Part shown: positions 35,065 to 41,126 of the stretch, piece after piece
How positions within the stretch are numbered: position 1 is the first letter of the stretch
Layout: each line of letters opens with the position of its first letter
Made by a program: the position numbers and the translations under genes
The notes under the pieces: generated by a model
Seen by the model: the letters and a program-made list of their open reading frames with translations, nothing else
What the model was told of the DNA's origin: nothing
Databases searched by the model: none
Source of the DNA: a candidate division BRC1 bacterium HGW-BRC1-1
GTDB lineage: Bacteria; Sumerlaeota; Sumerlaeia; Sumerlaeales; Sumerlaeaceae
Assembly: GCA_002842095.1 (NCBI GenBank)
Contig: PHCB01000022.1
Span: 1 to 41,126, forward strand
Direction of reading: 5' to 3'
Length of the DNA: 41,126 bases

Positions 35065-35613
35065 TCAGTGAATGGCGCCAGCGCGGAAGCTGGGCCAGTA
35101 GCGATAAACGATGACACCCTTCACCAGACTGCGTGAAATGGGACCGGTGTCGATACTGTCGTAACTCTCGTTACGATTATCGCCCATGACGAACAATTCG
35201 TCCACCCCGATTTTCCATTTTGTGTCATTCACATTCACGATTTTCCCGCCATTGTGAGCCTCAGGTTTCTCGTTCACATAAACGAAACCATCCTTGAGAA
35301 CCACTGTGTCGCCCTCCGCCGCCACAACGCGCTTCGTAAGGGCATCCCCCGGTTTGGTGGGATTATCGAAAACAATGATGCTTCCCCGCAGATCACGGAT
35401 TGATTTGTCGCGGACCATCAAAACGAAATCGCCCACCTCAAGGGTGGGAGACATGGAGCGTGAGATGACTTTGTAAGAGCGCATCTGGCCGGTGAGGAAA
35501 TACGCCCAGATGAGGCCAAAGACCAGCAGGGCAATGACGCTGAAAATCGCGCGCAGGTGCGACAGGAGACCTTTACGGCGGGTTGTGTCTTTCGGTTCGG
35601 CCATGGTGTTCAT
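35065..35613 (-). CDS. lepB: Signal peptidase I
   Basis: Membrane-bound serine protease that removes signal peptides from exported proteins. 182 residues. A cytoplasmic basic N-terminus and one TM helix (about 22-42: IFSVIALLVFGLIWAYFL) precede the catalytic domain. SRSMSPTLEVGD contains the nucleophile Ser53 (usual SxSMxPTL), LTKRVVAAEGD contains the general-base Lys94, and MGDNRNESYDS is the conserved GDNRxxSxDS box. A single TM makes it the Gram-positive-like short form, also found in many Gram-negatives outside Proteobacteria. ATG 35604 is an alternative start. It diverges from lptB across 32 nt, so their promoters must overlap or lie within the genes. Confidence 0.93.
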   Translation of the reverse strand: MNTMAEPKDTTRRKGLLSHLRAIFSVIALLVFGLIWAYFLTGQMRSYKVISRSMSPTLEVGDFVLMVRDKSIRDLRGSIIVFDNPTKPGDALTKRVVAAEGDTVVLKDGFVYVNEKPEAHNGGKIVNVNDTKWKIGVDELFVMGDNRNESYDSIDTGPISRSLVKGVIVYRYWPSFRAGAIH

Positions 35614-35645
35614 GCTTGCGGATGGTTTGGGGTAAAACTATGTAG

Positions 35646-36500
35646 ATGGCAAGCATTGGATTCAAGGCAAGGAGCAACCCAGACAGCGTGGCACGCATAT
35701 CGACAGAGAACCTGGTCAAGGAATACGGCGGTCGCCGGGTGGTGGATCGCGTCAACATTGAGTTGAGCAAGGGCGAAATTGTGGGGCTTCTCGGTGCCAA
35801 CGGTGCCGGCAAATCCACTACCTTTAACATGGTGGTGGGTCTGATTCGTCCCACCTCCGGGGTCATCCACTACGAGGACCGTGACATTACAGCCATGCCA
35901 ATGCACATGCGGGCGCGGCTGGGGGTCGGGTATCTGGCGCAGGACATGTCGATCTTTCGGAAGCTCTCGGTGGAGGACAACATTCGTTCCATCCTCCAGA
36001 CCACGGGGCTGACGCGTGTCGAACAAAAGGCTCGTCTGGAGCGCCTGCTGGCGGAGTTGGGCGTTGAGCATCTCCGAAAAAGTATCGCCTACACACTGTC
36101 GGGCGGCGAGCGGCGCCGCGTGGAAATTGCGCGCGCACTGGTCCATGAGCCGGATTTCATCCTGCTCGATGAACCATTCTCGGGCGTTGATCCGAAGGCC
36201 GTCGAGGAACTGCAGGATATTATCTTTCAAATGCAGGGACGCGGTTTGGGCGTGCTCATCACCGACCACAACGTGCGCGAAACGCTCAGCGTTACCGACC
36301 GCGCCTACATCATTTTCGAGGGGCGCGTGATGCTCAGCGGCACCTGCGAAGAACTGGTTAACAGCCCCGAGGCACGAAAATACTATCTGGGCGAGCGTTT
36401 CACCATGGATACCACCGGCGTCGAAGAACGTAAAGTGACGGCCCGGGCCAAGGGCATTCCGGCTCCGGTCTCACAGAACGATCGAGGCGCTGACATCTGA
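35646..36500 (+). CDS. lptB: LPS export ABC transporter ATP-binding protein LptB
   Basis: ATPase that powers extraction of lipopolysaccharide by LptFG from the inner membrane. 284 residues. Walker A GANGAGKST (50-58), LAQDMSIFRKLSVEDN (the Q-loop segment characteristic of LptB), TLSGGERRRVEIARAL (ABC signature), LLDEPFSGVDP (Walker B) and ITDHNVRETL (switch His). The tail of about 35 residues beyond LGERF is longer than in E. coli LptB. A GTG at 35688 with GGAG upstream is an alternative start that removes 14 residues. lptA and lptC are not adjacent; the next gene, overlapping by 1 nt, encodes an HExxH protein instead. Confidence 0.95.
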   Translation: MASIGFKARSNPDSVARISTENLVKEYGGRRVVDRVNIELSKGEIVGLLGANGAGKSTTFNMVVGLIRPTSGVIHYEDRDITAMPMHMRARLGVGYLAQDMSIFRKLSVEDNIRSILQTTGLTRVEQKARLERLLAELGVEHLRKSIAYTLSGGERRRVEIARALVHEPDFILLDEPFSGVDPKAVEELQDIIFQMQGRGLGVLITDHNVRETLSVTDRAYIIFEGRVMLSGTCEELVNSPEARKYYLGERFTMDTTGVEERKVTARAKGIPAPVSQNDRGADI

Positions 36501-37777
36501 TGGGGCGGGGCCCCGCAGCACGGCAGTGGGCGTTGGCGGGAGCGTTCATTCTCGCCCTCGCAGGCGGTTCGCTGGCAGCGGAGACCGGGGCTACCACAAA
36601 TACAGCGGAAGCCGACCGGCTGGTTGAGCAGATATCCCACAAGGTTTCTGAACTGCGGGGCCTGCCGCTGAAAAAGCCCGTTCAGCATGCCATGATGTCT
36701 CGCGTTCAGCTTGAGGCCTACGTGAAGAAAGCCATGGCTGAAAAATTGCCGGGCGACTATGTTGAACAGAGCGAGTTCGTTTTCAAAACCATTGGCGCCA
36801 TCCCGCAAAAGACCAATCTGCGCCAAATAACACTGGCGCTGCTGGCCGAGCAGGTGGCCGGCCTGTATGACGAAGAGACCGGGAAGCTTTACGTGGTGGA
36901 GGATTTTGACCTTCAAACTCCCGCGGCGAAAATGATTCTCGCCCACGAAATATGCCACGCTTTGCAGGACCAGTATTTCGACATCGGTTCAATGCCGATG
37001 GCTGTTCTGGATAATGACGACCTCGCCATGGCCACCGGCTCCACGATGGAGGGTGACGCCACCTGGCTGATGATGGAGTATCTGAGAAGCGAGCTTCAGG
37101 GGCTCGATTTAATGGCCATGGCATCCATGATGTCCGTGGGACAGGAGACCTTCAATGCCGCGCCCGCTTTTTTGCGCAAAGGTTACATGTTCCCCTACAT
37201 GACGGGGATGGAATTTATGACGGCGGTGTCGAGGGAGCTTGAGCGCGACACTCCCTTTCATCGCCCTCCCACCTCCACCGAGCAGATCATGCATCCGGAA
37301 AAGTACACCGGCCCTTTGCGTGATGAACCAACGTCTGTCACGGTTTTGAAATCAGATTTTTCCCCGGGTGAGGGATGGAAACTTGCCCACAAAAACGTGA
37401 TGGGGGAGATGCAGACAGCTCTGCTGTTTGAGGTGTGGCGCATGGCTGAAGAAGGGGCGAAGGCGGCAGCGGGATGGGGCGGGGATCAATACGCGATGTT
37501 TCGTAAGGGATCGAAATCCTTCGCCTTTTACTGGCGCACCGAGTGGGACACGGAGCGCGACGCTGCGGAATTCTCGGAGGCGTTGAGCGTGTTGTTTCGC
37601 GACAAGGTTTTTCGGACATCGTTCAATGGTGAGGATTGGGCGACTTCAGAAACAACCCGTCAGTGGGTTGGAGCGGGTGAGTCCGATGATGACGTAAGGC
37701 TTCGCATTGCCCGAAAGAAGTACGAGGTGTTCGTGCAGATCACCAACGATAACGAAGCGTGGCTCACGCAGCCGTGA
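36500..37777 (+). CDS. Exported HExxH metalloprotease-like protein
   Basis: 425 residues, ATG overlapping the lptB stop by 1 nt (TGATG). The N-terminus is a Sec signal (AGAFILALAGGSLAAE, likely cleaved near residue 27). The catalytic candidate is MILAHEICHALQDQYFD, with His149, Glu150 and His153 as HExxH, followed by EGDATWLMMEY (Glu184), a third-ligand pattern of gluzincin type. STEQIMHPEKY, about residue 258, is a second conserved-looking block. The 100-residue C-terminal part alternates charged and aromatic residues. I know such proteins only as uncharacterised putative zinc peptidases of bacteria. Coupling with lptB and the WecG/TagA gene suggests a periplasmic envelope function (inference). 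Confidence 0.75.
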   Translation: MGRGPAARQWALAGAFILALAGGSLAAETGATTNTAEADRLVEQISHKVSELRGLPLKKPVQHAMMSRVQLEAYVKKAMAEKLPGDYVEQSEFVFKTIGAIPQKTNLRQITLALLAEQVAGLYDEETGKLYVVEDFDLQTPAAKMILAHEICHALQDQYFDIGSMPMAVLDNDDLAMATGSTMEGDATWLMMEYLRSELQGLDLMAMASMMSVGQETFNAAPAFLRKGYMFPYMTGMEFMTAVSRELERDTPFHRPPTSTEQIMHPEKYTGPLRDEPTSVTVLKSDFSPGEGWKLAHKNVMGEMQTALLFEVWRMAEEGAKAAAGWGGDQYAMFRKGSKSFAFYWRTEWDTERDAAEFSEALSVLFRDKVFRTSFNGEDWATSETTRQWVGAGESDDDVRLRIARKKYEVFVQITNDNEAWLTQP

Positions 37778-38565
37778 GGGAACCGGGGGAATCTCGCGAT
37801 CAGGCACGCCCTGCGCAGCTTGATTTCCTGGGCGTGCCCCTTTTGCGCTGCGACACTCCAACCTTCATCAAGTGGCTGTTGGATGCGGCCGCGTCGCGGC
37901 GCGAACCGTTGCCCCCGACTTTCGTCACTTATCTCAACGCATGGTGTTTTCTGATCGCTTCTGAGGATCCCACTTACGCGGTGCTTCTGAGGTCGGCGGA
38001 TGGTGTTTATGCCGATGGCCAGGGAATTGTCTGGGCCTCGCGGCGGCTGGAGCCTGAGGCCCCGTTGCCTGAGCGGGTGAACGCGGCGGATTTCATCATC
38101 GATCTGCTGAAGGCGGCCTCGGCGCGCGGACTCTCGGTGGCACTGTTGGGCAGTGAACCCGGTGTGGCCCGACGCGCCGGCGAGCGTTTTATGTCGGCTG
38201 TCCCCGGCTTGAAACTCACCGGTTGTTACGATGGATATTTTTCAAATGAAGGCGGACAGCCCGCGGTTTTGGAGAAGCTCGCGGCGGACCAACCGGATCT
38301 CCTGCTGGTGGGCATGGGGGTTCCTCTTCAGGAGAAGTGGGCGTGGGAGCATCGCGCACAACTGCCCGTGGGTGCAATCTGGTGTGTGGGAGCCATGTTC
38401 GAATACTTCGGTGAAGCGCGGGCCAGGGCACCGGTCTGGATACGCAAAGCGGGGCTCGAGTGGCTGTTTCGCCTTGTTCTCGAGCCCCGCAGGCTTTGGC
38501 GTCGTTACCTTGTCGGCAACGCGCGGTTTATGTGGCGTGTCTTGCGCCTGAGGCGTGTGCCTTAG
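37774..38565 (+). CDS. WecG/TagA/CpsF-family glycosyltransferase
   Basis: 263 residues from GTG 37774, which overlaps the stop of the HExxH protein (GTGA), the coupling used elsewhere in this window; GTG 37759 would add five residues. GT26 family: DFLGVPLLRCD, VTYLNAWCFLIA, YADGQGIVWASR, the RVNAADFIIDLL block, VALLGSEPGVARRA, LLLVGMGVPLQEKW and GAIWCVGAMFEYFGEARARAP, ending with EWLFRLVLEPRRLWRRYLVGN. Members add N-acetylmannosamine(uronic acid) or related sugars to undecaprenyl-PP-GlcNAc at the membrane. The donor here is not determinable. Its stop overlaps that of infB on the other strand by 3 nt (38563-38564 shared). Confidence 0.92.
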   Translation: MREPGESRDQARPAQLDFLGVPLLRCDTPTFIKWLLDAAASRREPLPPTFVTYLNAWCFLIASEDPTYAVLLRSADGVYADGQGIVWASRRLEPEAPLPERVNAADFIIDLLKAASARGLSVALLGSEPGVARRAGERFMSAVPGLKLTGCYDGYFSNEGGQPAVLEKLAADQPDLLLVGMGVPLQEKWAWEHRAQLPVGAIWCVGAMFEYFGEARARAPVWIRKAGLEWLFRLVLEPRRLWRRYLVGNARFMWRVLRLRRVP

Positions 38566-41126
38566 GAGGTCGGTTCGTTGAGTGAATCGAGCGTGGCGGC
38601 CACCTGTTCCATCAGATACGCCTCCACGATATCGCCCTGCTTAATATCGTTGAAACGATCGATGGCCAGACCGCACTCGAGGCCATGGGTGACCTTGCGT
38701 ACGTCGTCCTTCAAACGCTTCAGGCTGGCGAGATGACCGTCGAATACCACGATGTTGTCGCGTACGACACGCACCTTGTGGTCGCGGGCAATTTCGCCAT
38801 CGCGCACCACGCTGCCGGCGATGGTGCCGATACGTGAGGCCTTGAAGATTTGCAGCACTTCGGCATGGCCCATGACCTTCTCACGGAACTTCGGATCGAG
38901 CATGCCGACCATGGCGTTGCGAATCTCTTCCACGAGGTCGTAGATGATTCGATACAGCTTGATGTCGACACCTTCGTGTTCGGCCAACTCGGAGGCGCGT
39001 GATTCGGGCCGCACGTTGAAGCCGATGATGATGGCGTCGGATGCCATGGCAAGGTTCACATCGCTTTCGTTTATGCCGCCCACAGCCGAGTGCAGTACCT
39101 TGAGGCGCACTTGAGTTGTGGAAAGCTTCGCGAGGCTTTGTGTGATGGCTTCGATGGAACCCTGAACGTCACCCTTGAGGATGATGTTGAGCTCTTTCGT
39201 TTTGCCGTCTTCGAGCATCTCATGAAGACCTTCCAGCGTGACGTGCTTCTGAGCCACGGGGGTGAGTGCTTCGAGACGCCGGCGATAGGACCGCTTCTCA
39301 GCAATGTCGCGGGCGATCTGCTCGTCCGGCACGGCCAGGAACGGTTCACCTGCCAGAGGCGCTGCTTCCAGACCCATGATTTCCACGGGGAATGAAGGAC
39401 CAGCCGACTCGACAGGACGCCCCACATCATTAGCCATGGCGCGAATGTTACCACTCACGTCGCCCATAACGATGGCATCGCCAATGTGCAGCGTGCCTTT
39501 CTGGACGAGCAAAGTTGCAACAGCACCACGCAGGGGGTCCATGTGGGACTCGATGACGGTACCCTCGGCCACACGATTGGGGTCGGCCTTGAGGTCGAGG
39601 ACTTCCGCCTGAAGAGCCACCATTTCCAGAAGCGCGTCGACGTTCGTACCGAACTTGGCACTGATGTCAACGAACATGGTCTCGCCGCCGAATTCCTCGG
39701 AGATCAGGTTATGTTGCAAACCTTCCTGACGGGTTTTCGCCGGATCGGCGCTGGGGAGGTCGACCTTGTTGACCGCCACCACGATGGGCACGTTGCCGGC
39801 CTGAGCGTGATGGATGGCCTCAATCGTTTGTGGCATGAAACCGTCGTTAGCGGCAACCACCAGAATGACAAGGTCGGTAACGGATGCACCCCTGGCACGC
39901 ATGGAAGTGAAGGCTTCGTGGCCGGGCGTGTCGAGGAAGACGATGTCTCCGCGCGACGTGTTCACGTGGTAAGCACCGATGTGCTGGGTTATGCCGCCGA
40001 ACTCGCCAGCCATAACCTTCGATTTACGTATGTAGTCGAGCAGTGATGTCTTGCCGTGATCGACGTGGCCCATGATGGTGACCACCGGAGGACGCCGCAC
40101 GAGGACCTCTTCGCCCTCTTCCGGCTGGTATTCTTCCCAGTCGAACGCGTCGTCTTCGCGGATGATTTCCAGATCCACGTTGAACTCACCGGCGAGCATC
40201 TCCATGAGGTCTCGAGTGATGTTCTGGTTCACGTTCAGCATCTCGCCGACCATCATCATCTTCTTCATGACCTCGGGATAAGGCACACCGATTTTGTCGG
40301 CGAACTGTCCAACGGTCATGATGCCCTGCACGGATGCGGAACGCGGCGTATCGTAAGATGCCGGCCCACGGAAACCACCACCACCGCCGCCTCTGCTCTT
40401 GCGATACTGACGCCGTCCGGTGCTGCGACCGGGCATGGTGCGCCCACCCGTGGGCTTGCCCGGTCGGGTCGTCTGTGTAATGTCTTCATCCAACTCAAAT
40501 ATTTTGGTTGGACGTGGCTTCTTGCGGTCGCCCTTCTTCACAGGCTTGGCGCCACCACGGGCCGGACCACGGCCCTTGTCGGCCATGACGGTGATCTGGG
40601 GCAGCATATCCTGCGTCATTTTCAAAGGAACGTCGCGTCCGCCCTCGGGGCGAGGGCCGCGTCGATCGGGACCGCCGGTCTGGCCGCCACGATAATCCGG
40701 GCGTTGACCGCCGGGGCCACCCTGACCGCCGCGATAATCTGGGCGCTGTCCGCCGGGGCCACCCTGTCCACCACGGTAATCCGGGCGCTGGCCACCGGGG
40801 GCACCCTGGCCGCCACGGTAATCGGGTCGCTGTCCACCGCGATAGTCGGGCCGCTGGCCGCCGGGAGCACCCTGTCCGCCACGATAGTCGGGGCGCTGCT
40901 GCTGGCCCGAGCCACCACCGGTGGTTCCCTGCGGGTGACGCTGCACCAAGCCCGGCGAGGGGCGTGGTTGCGTGCGAGACTGTTGTTGTGGAGGAGCACC
41001 GGGTGCAGCCGGAGCACCGGGTGCCGGGGGAGCGGCGGGGGCGGGACGCGCCGGCGCAGCACTGGCCGGAGCCGCCGGAGCCGCCGGGGCGGCGGGTGCG
41101 ACCGGGGTTGCCGTTATGCCCGCAGC
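38562..41126 (-). CDS. infB: Translation initiation factor IF-2, 5' end outside window
   Basis: GTPase that places initiator tRNA on the 30S subunit. The reading frame is open to base 41126, giving at least 854 residues. The visible N-terminal part is an Ala/Pro-rich low-complexity region, then six [12 protein letters not shown] repeats (40680-40895), then an IF2_N-like domain around [24 protein letters not shown]. The G domain has [18 protein letters not shown] (G1), ITQHIGAY (G2 area), [10 protein letters not shown] (G3), VNKVDLP (G4) and SAKFG (G5). Domains II, III and IV follow in normal order. The start codon lies outside the window; no in-frame ATG with a good SD is seen inside. Confidence 0.97.
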   Translation of the reverse strand, partial: AAGITATPVAPAAPAAPAAPASAAPARPAPAAPPAPGAPAAPGAPPQQQSRTQPRPSPGLVQRHPQGTTGGGSGQQQRPDYRGGQGAPGGQRPDYRGGQRPDYRGGQGAPGGQRPDYRGGQGGPGGQRPDYRGGQGGPGGQRPDYRGGQTGGPDRRGPRPEGGRDVPLKMTQDMLPQITVMADKGRGPARGGAKPVKKGDRKKPRPTKIFELDEDITQTTRPGKPTGGRTMPGRSTGRRQYRKSRGGGGGGFRGPASYDTPRSASVQGIMTVGQFADKIGVPYPEVMKKMMMVGEMLNVNQNITRDLMEMLAGEFNVDLEIIREDDAFDWEEYQPEEGEEVLVRRPPVVTIMGHVDHGKTSLLDYIRKSKVMAGEFGGITQHIGAYHVNTSRGDIVFLDTPGHEAFTSMRARGASVTDLVILVVAANDGFMPQTIEAIHHAQAGNVPIVVAVNKVDLPSADPAKTRQEGLQHNLISEEFGGETMFVDISAKFGTNVDALLEMVALQAEVLDLKADPNRVAEGTVIESHMDPLRGAVATLLVQKGTLHIGDAIVMGDVSGNIRAMANDVGRPVESAGPSFPVEIMGLEAAPLAGEPFLAVPDEQIARDIAEKRSYRRRLEALTPVAQKHVTLEGLHEMLEDGKTKELNIILKGDVQGSIEAITQSLAKLSTTQVRLKVLHSAVGGINESDVNLAMASDAIIIGFNVRPESRASELAEHEGVDIKLYRIIYDLVEEIRNAMVGMLDPKFREKVMGHAEVLQIFKASRIGTIAGSVVRDGEIARDHKVRVVRDNIVVFDGHLASLKRLKDDVRKVTHGLECGLAIDRFNDIKQGDIVEAYLMEQVAATLDSLNEPTS
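40680..40895 (-). repeat. In-frame tandem repeats in the IF-2 N-terminal region (RPDYRGGQ)
   Basis: Six copies of RPDYRGGQ, four of them within a 14-residue unit [14 protein letters not shown], coded by near-identical 42-bp DNA repeats. The third-base differences between copies are few, so the array is recent or is kept homogeneous. RGG-rich sequences commonly bind RNA. Tandem repeats of this kind are prone to copy-number change. Confidence 0.9.

Noticed and set aside
40680..40895. 42-bp repeats considered as CRISPR or a mobile element
   Set aside because: They are in frame within infB and encode RPDYRGGQ repeats.

Overview
The window (about 41 kb, GC-rich, densely coded on both strands) looks like a chromosomal stretch from a free-living, diderm, heterotrophic bacterium of a poorly sampled phylum. 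The outer membrane is implied by LptB, arabinose-5-phosphate isomerase (KdsD), an LPS-kinase-like protein and several lipoproteins. A full TCA-type 2-oxoglutarate dehydrogenase E1/E2 pair, ATP-type PEP carboxykinase, biotin synthase and HisB suggest ordinary central metabolism. Short tandem type IV pilins, a type 3 (archaeal/eukaryote-like) ProRS, an SUI1/YciH factor and many polyprenol-linked glycosyltransferases would fit a lineage such as Sumerlaeota, Hydrogenedentota or a PVC/FCB relative. That placement is only a guess from gene content. I see no rRNA, tRNA, CRISPR array, prophage or intact insertion sequence.

Layout, left to right. 1-1959 (+): the 3' part of dnaJ, an SUI1/YciH factor and a small kinase-fold protein coupled by an ATGA overlap. 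2092-5555 (+): a glycine-zipper lipoprotein with its own promoter and terminator, then clpX and pckA. 5562-12966 (-): a GlgC-like protein and, upstream of it, four genes joined by 4-nt stop/start overlaps: a predicted six-hairpin-type protein, an LPG-synthase-type membrane protein and two polytopic GT-C glycosyltransferases. 12967-13826 is the largest gap and holds a G-quadruplex motif, three 11-bp tandem repeats and a diverged direct repeat. It is followed by a RAYT-family transposase-like gene that has lost its HUH histidines. 14555-18519 (-): sucB and sucA, overlapping by 70 nt.

18829-21410 (+): a candidate sigma-54 promoter, two tandem pilin-like genes separated by a hairpin, and a TMTC/O-mannosyltransferase-like membrane protein with C-terminal TPRs. 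Tail-to-tail with the last is a dolichyl-phosphate-mannose-synthase-like GT2, coupled to a patatin lipoprotein (21407-23562, -). 23771-26381 (-): a GT4 glycosyltransferase and proS, divergent from an HU/IHF gene (26585-26866, +). 26876-32006 (-): an apparent chain hisB, zinc-ribbon protein, rmlD, membrane protein, terminator, exported protein, DegT aminotransferase. 32340-34979: a lipoprotein (+), bioB (-), kdsD (+). 34976-35613 (-): lepB and a possible 24-residue membrane peptide. 35646-38565 (+): lptB, an HExxH exported protein and a WecG/TagA glycosyltransferase, tightly coupled. 38562-41126 (-): infB, running off the window end.

The common theme is envelope and glycan assembly: lipid-linked sugar synthesis and use, LPS precursor and export functions, pilins and signal peptidase, interleaved with housekeeping genes. 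The two most system-like neighbourhoods are the four-gene coupled membrane glycan locus (6817-12966) and the pilin / TMTC-like / Dol-P-Man-synthase-like locus (18829-22213).
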